The notes under the pieces are model-generated. The model ran no database searches. It was not told where the DNA came from and saw only the letters and a list, made by a program, of their open reading frames with translations. Positions 21,546 through 33,990 of a DNA stretch of 64,000 bases are shown in pieces. Made by a program: the position numbers and the translations under genes. Every line of letters starts with the position of its first letter. Within the stretch, counting starts at the first letter, position 1. The DNA is taken from positions 89,881,740-89,945,739 of the forward strand of contig JAOWCC010000577.1 of the NCBI GenBank assembly GCA_030867875.1, read 5' to 3'. This DNA comes from Actinernus sp. WN-2022 (taxonomy: Eukaryota > Cnidaria > Anthozoa > Actiniaria > Actinernidae).

Positions 21546-22789
21546 GTTTGCTCTTAGAATTCACGTTTTGCCAGTTTTGCCTTTGGGGAGGGATGTTATG
21601 ACAGGATCAGTTCCAATATGATCAGATCGACTCAAATTATCATTAATCTGATTAGCATCAACAAGTGAGTTATACGAGTTTGTCGTAGTTGTAGTAGAAC
21701 TATTTAACAGTGAACTTGAAAAGTTCGGTAGATTACAGATACAGCAGATCCACAGGCAGGATGTATTTATTATTTATTATTCGTCGTATCAAATAGTTAA
21801 GCTCTCCTGTATCTTCTGTATCTATTTGTTAGCAGAGGAAAACTCCTAAATCACTTCGATATACCATAGTATAGGTGAATTATTTCTGTGAAATCGAACT
21901 TTTGGAACTACCGGTTATTTACAAAGATGATTTACAAGCAACAGCGATGCTCAGATGTCACGCTGCGCTGTGACCCAATCACCAATGTGCATGTAATAAA
22001 ATTAAACCCGGAATAACTAATTGAACGTTCGATAATATAAATTTAATATTTTCTAGAGAATTCCAAGGAAAAATTGAGAACTCCTTAGAATTCCGGGTAT
22101 TATACCAGTTTACGGTTAATGCATAGACTGTTGTTCAAGTCTTTTGATTCAACTGGCGGGCCACCATTGTCTAACACCTGCCTACCTGCCAAATAAACAA
22201 AGGATTTGTACAACTGCGCATGAACCATTAACTGGTATATATATACACGAAGAGGTTTTACTTCTCAAAGCTACTGCAAGATGCTTTTCGGGAATTTTCG
22301 GAACTGAATTACCGAGAATTCTCGGGATTTTGAACCGTTTTCATTTTTGTCTTATCAGGTTCTCAAAAATGCGCTCTTTCGAGAATTCTCGGAAATTCCC
22401 AGACATGTATTGTCCCAATTAACATTGCAAAATTATTCGCATTTTCTCGGGAATTCCGTGGAATTCCTCAGAATTCCCAATAATTATTTGAATCTTTTCG
22501 CCTGAGAATCCCCCAAACTTGACATTATGTGTCCAGTAATTCCTGAACACATTTTGTTAGAGTTACAACTTCATTTAGGCAATCCAGACTGTGCAGGACA
22601 TGTTTTTACTTAGCTGTCACGTCCCCCGAAGTCATGTTTTTAAAGCTGCAGCATACCGTACATTGCAATCATTGTATATATCAGTACATCGCCCTTCTAA
22701 AACGGTTGTTTTAAGAATCCAGAGCGAATAACAAGTTCACGGTCTGAAATAATCCCCATTTAGAGTATTCTCTGTAAGCCAAAAATTTC
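21546..22789. other. No gene seen; GAATTC-rich patch
   Basis: GAATTC/GAATTCC words are clustered at 22055-22480 (for example GAGAATTCTCGGGATTTTG at 22315), suggesting an old imperfect repeat. The 92-residue frame at 22144 runs over this patch and is not convincing. Confidence 0.5.
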
Positions 22790-22860
22790 TTCGCAGAAGT
22801 ACTCAAAACCTTTCAAAGATTTATATGTATAAAAATTGCACAAGGGGTTAGTGGCACTTT
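22790..22860. mobile_element. One end of a TTAA-type MITE
   Basis: CGCAGAAGTACTCAAAACCT through GTGGCACTTTAA resembles the right arm of the complete MITE ending at 50582 (ACAGAAGTACTCAAAACGTT through TAGGCACTTTAA). The opposite end was not found nearby, so this is a solo or diverged end. Confidence 0.55.
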
Positions 22861-22934
22861 AATTGTACAATAGCTTTTGTAAAGTAGAATTACAGCTCTG
22901 ACTGGAAAAGGAGGGATGGATGATTACTCTGGCG

Positions 22935-23330
22935 TTAAGATATTTTTTTAGTTTTAAGGAGTTTGGTGAATGGCTTCTTGCTAGCTGTCACTTTTGGAGG
23001 CCAGATGTTTAAGTCTCCCAGTTTTAGAAACATGTAGTTCATCCAAATTATAGTTATCCGGCTTACAGTTGAACGAGAGTCACCAAATCGGTATGCCAAA
23101 TTCTCCACAAATAAGCCCAGTCTCATTCGAATTAGAGTTAACATATATTCAACCCGTATGGGACTTAAATACCTCGCCTACCTACGCTTAGTGGCATCGC
23201 CGGCCTCAGCATCATACATGTACTTCCAGTATATGATATTTTCCCCCTCTCTAGCTCCAATGTCCAGGAAATCATAAAAAGCCTTACAAACTCTGCAACA
23301 GGGAATCCGTTGTAAAAACAAATCAGTACT
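22935..23330 (-). pseudogene. Harbinger-type (DDE_Tnp_4) transposase, N-terminal HTH relic
   Basis: One minus-strand frame reads KAFYDFLDIGAREGENIIYW (about 23290), then a TAG stop, then RYLSPIRVEYMLTLIRMRLG, LFVENLAYRFGDSRSTVSRI and MNYMFLKLGDLNIWP. The order of a YW block, then LTL(I/V)R(M/L)RLGL, then AYRFG-S-STVSRI is that of the helix-turn-helix region before the DDE nuclease in PIF/Harbinger-related (HTH_Tnp_4/DDE_Tnp_4) transposases. The frame ends at 22935 in LLKTKKIS, and the nuclease domain is absent; the next sequence is noncoding, with the TTAA-MITE end beyond it. It is a dead fragment, with likely upstream frameshifts. Confidence 0.7.
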
Positions 23331-24400
23331 GATTTCCTTCGACATTTGTTGCTGAAAATGATAACGAAATTGGGTTTTCGATCTCTGCAGTTTGTACTCC
23401 TAAATTTTGTATATGACTGAAGTTATCGTCGTCGGCATATTGCTCTGGCTGCTCTTTCGTTCTGACTCCCGCTTTATAGCTTCCTTCGTAACGATTCTCT
23501 CAATACCCCTCCTGGCAGGGACCACCTTGGACCACACGAACACACTGGATCGGCAATGCACCTGTCTCCTGAAAATTTAGTCATATCGACATCGTCTCTC
23601 TGGAAATGAGTTGAACAGGCGTACGTGTTTTCCTCAGCAACAAAGTTCGGCCTTTAGTATCTTAATTTTTTTAAATCCATTCATTTCTAAGTTTGGGCTC
23701 AGCTGGCATCTGGAAATAGCTGATGGTCATGGATAGCTTTTCCTTTACTGAAGCCACACCAGCTGAATCGAAATCTGCCGAGTTTTCAATGTACGATATC
23801 TTAGTTATTGTCTGAAAATTATTCTATTTTGTTGTACTGTACATGGTTATTCGAGGCTGTTTTGATATTCGATAATTATAAAATGTGATCATATTTAAGA
23901 AGAAATCGGTTTGTCGGGTTGTGTTACGCTTTGCCTAGATTCGCTATCAACCAGAGCGACGTTATAACACATTTTAGAAACTAAGGGAAGAGGTCAAAGC
24001 AATGGACTTCGAATGGGACCCAATTATGTAAGGGGAGGTGGTGGGTGGCGGCGGGTAATATCCCCTACTCCTTTTTTCGAGGATGATTTTCTCGCCGTTG
24101 TAAAGTAGGGATACTTGATTTTAATGCAGACCGACACACGTTCTTCTCTGCCTGTAGAAACTAGAAAAGCATAAATTATTGCGAAACTTGAGAACGTAAT
24201 AATTGAATTTATGTCGTGATATCTTACTATTATCCGAGCCTAGAGATTGACAGCTCATAAACCTATAAAACCAGTAACCGATGACGCAAGACCACACGCA
24301 TCCGGGTATTCTTCAGTTGAGTACTTTGGCACGAGAATCACTGATATCAACCTCTTTTAGTTAGGAGATGATCCAGCACGAATGAATGCTTCACTTTTCA
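23331..24400. other. No gene seen
   Basis: AT-rich sequence without domain-bearing frames or clear repeat structure. Confidence 0.5.
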
Positions 24401-25238
24401 AAGGCAAGTAGAGCCCACTTTTAAATTTATACTTCAAAGTAAACTCCTGTCAGGACAACTTTAAGGCCCTGGAAATTCTTCATTGTAGGGCGGCTAAAAT
24501 CATTTACCATCTCCCCAGAGACACGCCCACTGATGAGGTCCTAACAAAGACCAGATGGTACACACTACATTTAGGCTACAAAATCTCTATTCTCAAGTTG
24601 ATGTATAAACTGTATTATATAATATTACCCCATCACGTAGAACACATATAAATAAGCGCAAATCAAAATACAACCTTAGGGGGAGTTAACCAATTAGTCA
24701 CTCCTCGATTCAATTCGAACATTATGAAATACTCAATAGCCTATAGAGGATCTGTGCTGTGGAACCCCCTCCCACGTAAATCAGTGCCACCAAGCGACCA
24801 CTATTTCACCCTTCACCGAAACCGCTTCTAAATATGATCTGATAAGAAATCTTGACTTTACGGAAATATCTGTGCAAACTAATAGAAACGTAAGAGATAT
24901 TTAAGATTTTAGGTTTTAGGCTTAGATTTAGCATCACCAGCTGTATTTAATGGTATTAATTTTTATAATTCCAGTTATTGTTATAACTAGCATCATTTAA
25001 TATAAGTATTAGTATCTTAGTTTTACATTTATGTAATTAATTATGCAAAAACCAACACGCTAAATTCCAATTCTATCTGTGGATTAGCCGGGACCTGGCT
25101 TTGATCAGCCCCCATGGTTGTTTCAGGTCTCGTTAGAAATTCAGAGAAATTTCGGAGAGTTTTAAGTTACGATCCCACAAGCTCCAAGCTTTAAACTTTA
25201 TCGTGGATAAATAAAGGTCATTGATTGATTGATTGATT
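24401..25238 (+). pseudogene. CR1/L2-like LINE 3' fragment with (TTGA)n tail
   Basis: Plus-strand text around 24440-24640 reads ALEILHCRAAKIIYHLPRDT, then RWYTLHLGYKISILKLMYKL. Further on comes SIAYRGSVLWNPLP (about 24740), the standard post-RT tail of this clade (LE-LQ-RAAR-I, L-W-L, YNLR, WN-LP). Stops break it between these blocks. The 3' end is ATAAAGGTCA followed by TTGATTGATTGATTGATT (25220-25237), the short tandem tail such LINEs use. It is strongly 5' truncated. Confidence 0.75.
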
Positions 25239-26520
25239 CATTTTATTTCTCATTGGGTTTGGTCATATATATGTCATGATCACACTATAAAGGAACGGGA
25301 ATTGTTTCACAGTCTTTGTTGCACTCAATTCGATCGCTTATAATTAACTACGCTTCTAAAAATCTAATAAAATCAATTTTTAGTAACCGGAAGCAGTTGA
25401 AGCAAAGTGGGTGCGCGAGCGACAACTATTTTTTACTTTTTTTATGGCCCGCATGCTTCTCGCTTGGGCAGAGGAAACAACGGTCTACGAAGCACGTGTT
25501 ATGCCTGAGCTGCGGCATATTTCAACCTGTTTCGACATCACGTTTCGGCTTTTATTCCCAGCTCCGCTTTCATATCCGGGCAGTGTCTATGTTATCCCAT
25601 CAGCCTTTTATTTATCAGCATGAGCTTGTATGTGTGTAGTATTTCACATGTGCATTGCCAGTTTCAGGCTGTATGATAAGTATTTTATTCAAGAAGATAT
25701 TTGTGGTCAAGGTGGTGGGTTCCTGGTACAACTCCCCTTCCCTCAAAATTGGGTCTTCCATAAATAGGCCAAACAAAATAGAATTTTAACACGTCAGACC
25801 ACTCTTCGATATTCAAGGAGTAATTTTAGAGTTCAGTTCATGCAGATTGACTGAACTGACCTTTGGAATCGTTTTTCGTGGAACTTACAGATGGGTTACT
25901 GCAGCCGTCCACCATCGTGGATTTGCTCCCACCGGTGGCCTCAATTTTGTGCAGGAATTGACAACAATTGTTTATTTTCCTAAGTGAAGTATCGATAAGG
26001 AAATTCCAATGTTTTCAAGTAAATTATATGTGCATTGGCCTCGTAAAGAGCAGACTCCCGCGGCGGGGAAGTGAAACGGAAGTCGCCGCGGGGGTTTGTT
26101 TTAGGAGGCTAATGTGCATGAGATGACATAGTTTTGCAATTCTTTTTCGTTGCATTATTAAAGGCCGTCTCACCCACAGTGCTTAGCGCGCTCACATAGC
26201 ATAACGGCCATTTTCGATGCCATCGAAATCCAGAGTTTTATGGCAGTGGTTTTAATCTTCTCTAAATCTCTGCCATCCTTCCAGCTATCGTCAAAAAAAA
26301 ACATTCTAGGTTGAACCTTTTTTATTGCTCTTCCTATTGAGCCTCTTTATTTAAGTGTTTTAAATTATTTGGTCAGGCAAATTTTAGTTTTATTTCAGGT
26401 GGCCGTAGTTCTCTGATGGATGCCAGTCTCGTTCGTTCTCAACGAAAGGAAACACTTGTCCGTTTGTGTCACGATTTCCACCTACAACATGGAGAAGCTA
26501 TTCTGACCATTAATCTTTAT
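25239..26520. other. No gene seen
   Basis: Two overlapping plus-strand frames at 25316-25639 share one sequence in different phases and show no domain. Confidence 0.5.
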
Positions 26521-26684
26521 ATAGACCCATTCGAAAAATGGCGTCCAATTTAAAAAGCTATTGTCCTGGTAACGTGAACACGAAGCTATTTAGTACACAC
26601 AAAAGCTTTCGACCGTGTAAGCGAGGCTAGTCAAGCCTAAACAATAGTTAGTTAAATTGGACGCCATTTTTCGAATGGGTCTAT
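26521..26684. mobile_element. 164-bp MITE with 33-bp perfect inverted ends
   Basis: ATAGACCCATTCGAAAAATG at 26521 is exactly inverted at the right (CATTTTTCGAATGGGTCTAT, ending 26684). The perfect arm spans about 33 bp. Possibly a TA-targeting mariner-type MITE; the flanks are TTAT and GAAA. Confidence 0.85.
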
Positions 26685-26829
26685 GAAAAGATATATTAGC
26701 GCTTAGTTCGAGTATCTACTATCTTTGAGCCGATTTGGGTTTTTGAACACCGTGACTCGCTGACATGACCACAATTTGCAACAAAACTCCACTTGAAGAA
26801 CCATGAGTTTCCTAAAATAATTTTCAGGG

Positions 26830-27312
26830 CTTTGGCGTTTAACTTGTGGAAACAGGTCTCTCTCTGAATTCGGGCTTTTAGACAGTGATTTTGCCGAGAT
26901 TTTCAGATTCACCGGGTTGATCATTTGAAGTTTACACTCGCACGAAATTTGACAAACAAAGCCGCCGAGACTGCATGATAATAATTTCCTATTCAAGCGA
27001 GCTGTTATTCGTTCACTGTTCTCTCTTGAACTGGTTCTCTGGCACCAGCAACGAGATTGCCTGCTAGCAGATGATCTCTCTCTCACTGCACGAAAAAAAA
27101 AACTGAGGGGAGAAACCTCTCTTTTCATAATTATTAGTATTCTTTATAGTACTGATGACAGGGTTCGGAAGCGACGGGTGAGCGGTAAATATTATAGTCA
27201 ACAAAATGATATATATAGGCAACGAAACTCGGCGTTTAACTTGTGGAAACAGGTCTCTCTCTCTGGTTTCGAAGGGCTTTCACACCGTAATTTCGCCGAG
27301 ATTTTCGGATTC
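26830..27312 (+). repeat. Diverged direct repeat pair (~80 bp, ~400 bp apart)
   Basis: GGCGTTTAACTTGTGGAAAC, AGGTCTCTCTCT and GCCGAGATTTTC occur in order at 26832-26910 and 27230-27312. A chance minus-strand frame (26703-27128) and plus-strand frames (27178-27403) overlie them. Confidence 0.65.
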
Positions 27313-28550
27313 ACTACCCTGGATACCAGAGGCTCGAAATCGTCGGGGCATGCGGAGCGAGATCGGTCATCACGCAAAACAAAACTCCTTCGGGATTGAT
27401 TGAATGTTTTTATCGCTCATTCGTCTTCGGATTGGGCTACATTTTGATCGCGCGCCACAGGTAGCCCAATCCAGAAAATCCATTAGCAGGCTAGCGTCTC
27501 CCTAATATTCACAAAAGTATATAACATTTTAAATTGTGCTACATTTTTATTGCACGGTACATGTATTTCACTAGATCTGCCCTGCCAAACACTCCAACTA
27601 CTCAAGTCCTCCAAATATGAAAACCCCATTAAACTGAATGGTGGTACTGGATAACACTTGAGGGCAGAGGTGGTTTACATTTTCGGGTGCTAATACATTT
27701 AGTTGATCCCTGAAATCCCTTTTCAGATATCAAAAAAGCAATAGCTTCAAAGTTGATGTAAGTATAGCTGACAATTCTAACTAGTATCGCTTTTGGCAGG
27801 CCGACAGAAATGTGAATTACACGTCCGGCTTGGAAGGAAGTACATGTATGTCTGTGTTTAATTTGTTGTCATCTTATATATAGCGTGTATAGAAACGACC
27901 GTATGGTTGCTTAGCCAATAAAAGATAATGTTATACATTCAACGGAAATTATTTCTTATTAATGTTGGACTTTTGGTAACAGAAAGTGCTTGTGCACTTT
28001 TAATCTACACACATGCATGCAAATATAGATTGATATTTAGATATAAGTAGCCTTTAACGCATGCCAATTAATACGCCCATGATAATAACCCACACAAGGC
28101 ACAACTTCGAATTCGAAAAGTTGGCTTCAGTATTGGGGCATGCGTCAAACCCCAAATGATCAGTAACCGGCTTTCTCACGAAGAAATATCAAAATAACTA
28201 CTCAGATTAGCAGAATTACAGATATACTAGAGTAACCTTGAAACAATCTCGATGAAGGATGGCAAAGATTAGAGTGGATGAAAAATACTGATTTTAAGAG
28301 AAATCTTGAGCAACTTTCTAGAATACACTATTGTAATCCACTTTGATTGTTGCCATTCTTTATCGAAACAAATTGAAAAGCATACCAGAACATTCACATG
28401 ATATTTCTATTCGATCTCAGGGTGTTAGTTTTGTAGTTTTGCCGGTATTAGTAATGATGCCCCTTTTACTTTCAATTACTTAATATCACAATTGTTTACT
28501 GCTTTTGAAATAATGAATCGATTTCGCTCACTATATAGTACATATTTACT
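27313..28550. other. No gene seen
   Basis: AT-rich sequence with no recognisable coding or repeat feature. Confidence 0.5.
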
Positions 28551-28707
28551 GGTTATTTCATGGTTTTCTATGGAATACGGGCGAATATTTCACGAGAAAT
28601 TTGTATTATTTAGTATACAACGAGCCTTTAGGCGAGTGGTATACCAAAATAATATGAATTTCGAGTTAAATTTTCACCAGTATTCCATAGAAAACCATGA
28701 AATAACC
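28551..28707. mobile_element. 157-bp foldback element
   Basis: GGTTATTTCATGGTTTTCTA (28551) is inverted as TAGAAAACCATGAAATAACC (ending 28707), a perfect arm of about 28 bp. ATATT lies on both sides, possibly a short target duplication. Confidence 0.75.
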
Positions 28708-28710
28708 ATA

Positions 28711-29027
28711 TTATCCTATAAATAACGAATTTACAAAAAGATTTATCACGAAAACAAAGTAACATACCCGACGATAGACTGCGAATTTTCTCTCCGGAAT
28801 ACGAAAGTTTCGAGTGGCGGACGCGTCCACTGACTAATTATGTATTCAAAATCTTGAAATCTTATTGGCTATAATAAAGAAAGGGCGCGAAATTTCGTGC
28901 ATTTTGATTGGCCTGATCTAGCCATGAAATACCGCTCTCTATTTCATTGAAGCACCATGAAATACCGCCCTGTATTTCATAGTAAAGCTGAGCTCTGATT
29001 GGCTGAAATATAATATTTATAGGATAA
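28711..29027. mobile_element. Inverted-repeat element adjoining the previous one
   Basis: TTATCCTATAAATA (28711) is inverted as TATTTATAGGATAA (29014-29027). The interior has the short theme CCATGAAATACCG repeated twice (28922 and 28956). Noncoding. Confidence 0.5.
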
Positions 29028-31499
29028 TTCAGAATATCGCATCTTAAAAAAAACTATATTTAAAGAAGGCAAAACAGCGCACCCATATACTGATTTACAT
29101 GCTAGAGGCGGCCTTTGAAATCCTGTGAATTTTTCATTTTAGTTAATATCTTTGTGATGAATATGATGAATCAATATATAATCATGAATACTACGGTAAC
29201 TGAATGCACAATCCTTATATCACTACGGGCTACGGCAATATACGCTTTTCCTCCATTTCCTTTTTACACGTACAGAAAGAGATATAGGAAATTAATGCGC
29301 ACAAGTATGTACTAAGAAATGTTGATCGCACAAGATTAGCCCCAGGGGAGAATTTTAATAAAATATTATATAATTATCGATACAATACCAGTGTATATTT
29401 CTTTCTAAAACGTGCTATCTTCCTTCACACGTTAAGATGGCACTGTTGATAATATCACCGGCTTTTTAAAATTTCTAGCCTTCTTAGTAATGAAAACCGG
29501 TATTCATTGATAATTATACATTATTAAACTGCGCGAACGAGAAAGATATTTCGTCAACACGAGAAGGCAAAATTCGTATACTGCTCCAAGCGGCCATGCA
29601 ATATCCTCTATATATTTAAATCAATGACTATTAAATGCCTGCCGGCCGGTTAGCTAAGCGCCTTTGCGGGAGGTTGAGAGTATAAATCCCGCGTTTGTGA
29701 AATTAAACAATCTCATTCTCGAACTACAAATGGTTAGAACTTCACATCTTCTCGGATATGGACGTAAACTAGTATACGTATAGATCCCTCATCGACCTGA
29801 AGTTTACCCTTCTCACCAGACTGTCACGAGTAACCGAGGATGTTAAATATGGGTAATATACCTTGACCTTTATTTTTCACGTATGTCGTATTGGTAACCT
29901 AAGGGCAGTAAAGTGTTTATGGAGCGGCCGAGTAACGGGCTGGTGAGGAAGGAGAAATGTCCAGAAAAACTAGGGAGGCAGGAGAATTTAGCATACAGGG
30001 AGGAGGAAGAAAATGGGATCTAAATTCATGCTTTATTTAGGGAGAAATGTTTAAAGCTCACTAGGGAGGAGGGAGAAACATTGGAAAACATATAGGGAGG
30101 TTTCGCTAACCGTTACTTTCCGCTTTTTATCGAAGATACAGCAGCCAAGCGACGCATTAAATGCTTGATGGTTGTCATATTAAAAGTAAAATATATGTAT
30201 GTGGAAAGGATACATCTCTTCGCAGGACGTATACTTTTTCCGATATCTAAAAGCCGTAAAGAGCCTTCAAAACATATCAAAGTCATTGCGTACAAAAGCC
30301 TACATATCGATAACCGATAACTAACTTCCGGTATCGGCCCAGTCATTTCACTCAAAAATACATGGATTTGGGAGCTATTTTGCCTTAAAAAACAAATAAA
30401 ATGATATATGACTTCCACTTACCTATAAATCAAAGTTAAGTAACATCTAATCTGCAACTGGTAATTGTTTGGAGTGATTATATTAAGATTTCGACCGTAC
30501 AAATATGAATTTGCTTTCGCGAGTGAAGTGATTTTTTGACAAGGCGTTACTGGTTTAGGAACTACCAAGCAGAGGAAAACTGGGTTTAGCTTGAATACGC
30601 ATGTCTGAACTGACTACCTACCGCTGAATTCAGATAGAAGAATAAATTTGCAGTATTCTGGTGAATAGAACATTGAGGTTTCTCAAGTTTAGAATGGTAT
30701 AAATAACTGTTAAATTTCCATTTAGTGATGATTTCGTACTATCAGTTTAATTGTTGTATGACCTTTGGTATGGCGGGAGCTGCAGTAGGAGAGCGTTTAA
30801 GCGTTCAAACGAAAGCAGATAATTCTGCTTGGTATAGTTCCGGTATCAACAGATAAGCCACATTATAAACTTGTAATGCGACTGAAGTTGTTATCTCTCT
30901 CAAATAAAATCGCATTTACTTCAAATCGATGACCAATAGCAAATGTCCTCTTCTGTGTGCAATGATTTTGATATGAGTTGCTTTACAACTTTCTCGACAT
31001 ATAAAGGTAATAACTATGGTGACTGATATATTCTGATTAAAAGTATTGTAATATTAATATATCCTAACCGTGATGCTTGACGGGCTTTTGCTTTATTTTT
31101 GATTATTTCTGCTCTGTGAAACTATCAAACTAAACAAAAGAAAACTGAAATTGAAACTCATAATCATACAAAACAATAGGATTGCAATATGATCTGTTCA
31201 AAATATTGGAAAACTTTTCAACTGTGACAAAATGGCGGCCATAGCGCGCAAAACATGATGGTTGATCTATATTCTATTAATAAACACGATTGTGATTATG
31301 TCAATAACTACAGAAACATTTTTCAACATTTCTTTTGTATCATCAAGAACTGAGCAAATCACCACAAAATATATGACAAGCTATGTTGCTTGATTCGCGA
31401 ATTAAATTCAATGAAGTTAAATATAGTCCCTTTCTACTGAATAAAATATAACAAAAGACTCAAGAGTTTATTTACAATGTGTAGGCATGATATCACTCG
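29028..31499. other. No gene seen; purine-rich patch at 29940-30100
   Basis: GGGAGGAGGGAGAAA-type repeats occur at 29960-30100. The 101-residue minus-strand frame at 30113-30418 has no recognisable domain. No other structure was seen. Confidence 0.5.
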
Positions 31500-31730
31500 A
31501 AGGTGGACGGGGAACCTCAAACCCTGCACGGAGGTCTCCGAGGGCGTACGATTTATCGTCCTTATCCGAGAAGACGTGAAGGTCTAACCATTTGCAGTTC
31601 AATTGGGCAGTTGCAGCACCTTCTACACAGTTATTTTAAGACTGGTGTTGTTTTGTTTCGGCCGGGGTTTAAACCCGCGACATCCTGCATGGCAGACCGG
31701 GAGACGGTTTGTACGATATGTAAAATAATT
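31500..31730 (-). repeat. Possible tRNA-derived SINE, minus strand
   Basis: On the minus strand, CGCGGGTTTAAACCCCGGCC (about 31683-31664) has the form of a T-arm and B box. The open frame on the + strand (31503-31733) is a reading of this repeat, not a gene. No convincing A box was found. Confidence 0.35.
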
Positions 31731-31739
31731 TAAGTGCAA

Positions 31740-31835
31740 TGATTCTGATGATAATGATAACAATTATTAATAATAATAATACGATGATGATGCCGATGAT
31801 TATAATATTAATAACAACAACAATTATTATAATAC
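31740..31835. repeat. Imperfect AT-rich trinucleotide/simple repeat
   Basis: Mixed GAT, AAT and AAC triplets. Confidence 0.75.
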
Positions 31836-31867
31836 TAGTTCCACGATTCACTGATCATTTTGTTTAC

Positions 31868-32198
31868 TTTTGAGACGCCGATATAACATGGCATTGGCGT
31901 CTCAGAATACCAGCCTCTGATTGGCTGTTGCGCGGGCGCTTGCAGTCACATGGTTCCCGGTCAAGGCAAACGTCGTTTGTTCAACATCATTTATTGAGTG
32001 CATCGTGCCACGATTTCTACAATTTACCTTCAAATCGTTGCAAATGACAAGATAAGCATTCTTCAATCCTAAAGGTATGGCTGGCATTGTAGTTTTCGTC
32101 TCAAATCAGTAAAATTGCAAAATTCGTTCACTGAAATCAAGCCTCAAAGTCAAGCAAAGTTCTAAAATGAAATATAATTCGGTATCGGCGTCTCAAAA
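31868..32198. mobile_element. 331-bp inverted-repeat element
   Basis: TTTTGAGACGCCGATA (31868-31883) is perfectly inverted at 32183-32198. GGCGTCTCA also recurs at 31895. The interior minus-strand frame of 61 codons shows no domain. No target duplication is clear. Confidence 0.65.
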
Positions 32199-32550
32199 TC
32201 GCAATTAGTTTATAGTATATATTTAACACATCCTTGCACGTTGAGCAAATGACATTATCTTAATTTACATTATTTCTAGAATGAATAATTACTGTGTGAC
32301 AACTGTAACCGGGTCCACATACTAGACAACGAGTCTAACCAATCACATTCTAGAATTAAAACAAAGCTTTCCAACTTACTTGAGCTAATCAGTGTCGATT
32401 ACAAGACAATAGCATTTCAACTTGTTCGAGCTTCAATCCGATAAAAGGCAAATTTAACAATCTTTACGAAAATATAAACCTTAGTGAACTATATCCCTAT
32501 AAAATAATATTTTGCTATTTATTGTCTAAAAATATACCTATTATAAATGC

Positions 32551-32801
32551 AATAGTCCAACTTCGTATTAGAGAATTACCGCTGAAAGCGAAGACTACAG
32601 AAGCATGTACGAAGGGTTAGCATCATTCTAAAGTTAAACATTCTTAAATACCAGCGAGAAGGTACAAAACGCGAAGCTACAACAATACGCCTTCTCGCTG
32701 GAATTTATGAATGTTTAACTTCAGAATGAGGCTAACCCTGCGTACATGCGTCTGTAGTCATCGCATTCAGCGGTAATTTTCGAATACGAAACTGGAGTAT
32801 T
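32551..32801. mobile_element. 251-bp foldback MITE, ~110-bp arms
   Basis: AATAGTCCAACTTCGTATTA at 32551 matches the inverse of the right end (AATACGAAACTGGAGTATT, ending 32801). Pairing continues through AATTACCGCTGAA, GGGTTAGC, TTAAACATTC and CCAGCGAGAAGG to a central loop at about 32665-32685. Confidence 0.8.
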
Positions 32802-33699
32802 ATGTATCAAGTTAATTAAGAAATCAAGTTAAGTTTAGGCCGGTAGGAAAGATGTGAGTGGCAATATTAGACTTGAATGAGGGGAATGACTCACAGTTGC
32901 GTAATATTTCTGGAAGAGAATTCCATTGAAAGAAGAAAATATGGATATGCTAGGATTTCAAAATTGCTGCCGGAATGCTCAGTTTATTTTCGTTTTGCAG
33001 TGTTTAGTTATCGTTGTCGATGAAGTGGTCCTGGTTACAGTAGTCGCACACTGTCAAAATAATAGCTGATATTACAGTGGTGTATATATGAACAGCAGTT
33101 TTAGTGGTATTGACCCGAACGCCTCACTTCGGTGTAATGAAGCGCCGATTCGAAATTAGTCGTGCTTGTTTAAAGGTGATGTTACACGAGACGATTTTTA
33201 ACGACGATTTTTAATGCATGTTACACAAGACAAATTTTAGCGCAACGTCTAGCTAGCACCTAGGCTCCTACTCCGACACCCTCATTTAGAAACATGGCTG
33301 ACGAGTGTAGTCTTTGCTTGTTGACGTAGCCTCGTTCTGTGGGCGTAGTGAACAGGTTCCTTTTCTGTTCGTCTGTTTCTTCAGTTTTTAGAACTGCGTA
33401 GTATTGCGGAAATTAGCTCCTAAAAATTGCCTATATTCTGATTCGTTTATTAATATTTTTTTTACTTATTACGCTCCTCGTAACTGATAAACATTCTCAA
33501 AAATTCCTTGTTATTCCCGTTTAATTCTCAAGAATTTCTCAGAAATGAACGAAATTATAGTAGTTATTAATGTACTTCTTCGCTTATTAATTGTATTTGT
33601 TAATTAAAAGAAAACAACGCAGCGAAACGATGTTGTTACCAAGTACAATTTAATTCAAGATCTTTTCTATTAACATGTTGAATGACATAACACCTAGCA
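32802..33699. other. No gene seen; fragment of a TTACACGAGAC-type repeat
   Basis: GATGTTACACGAGACGATTT with a second TGTTACACAAGACAAATTTT occurs at 33178-33240 and looks like a truncated repeat end. No coding was seen. Confidence 0.45.
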
Positions 33700-33990
33700 C
33701 ATAGTTAACAGAGTGGAATGGTTATGGAACCCATTGACCTTCTTTGTTATAGATCTTTGTTCGCTTTTTTCAAGCGTGACCGTGCACAAACCACAATTGA
33801 TATTGGAATGTGTTAATCAATCAGCCAATAGAAACGTGTGGGTTCAGTTGTCCAGGGGACGCTAATGAACTATGACCGTGCACAATCGTTTGTCTTACCT
33901 CCTTCCAACATAAATCGCAGCGCCTTTGTTAGCCCCTTTGAAGTTTTCCGGCTTTCCTAACCATTCCCACTCTATTAACTATGCCTAGCA
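33693..33990. mobile_element. 284-bp MITE, family M copy 1, 7-bp target duplication
   Basis: CCTAGCA flanks the element at 33693-33699 and 33984-33990. Its ends are CATAGTTAACAGAGTGGAAT and the inverse of CATAGTTAATAGAGTGGGAA. The same family is at 46020-46301. Interior words shared by both copies include GTTCATTAGCGTCCCC-like text and AAATCGCAGCGCCTTTGTTA. Confidence 0.8.

Noticed and set aside
29640..29700. tRNA-like segment (GGTTAGCTAAGCGCC)
   Set aside because: An A-box-like word is present, but no cloverleaf and no good B box.
30113..30418. 101-residue minus-strand frame
   Set aside because: No domain, compositional bias like the flanking DNA, and no start or splice context to support it.
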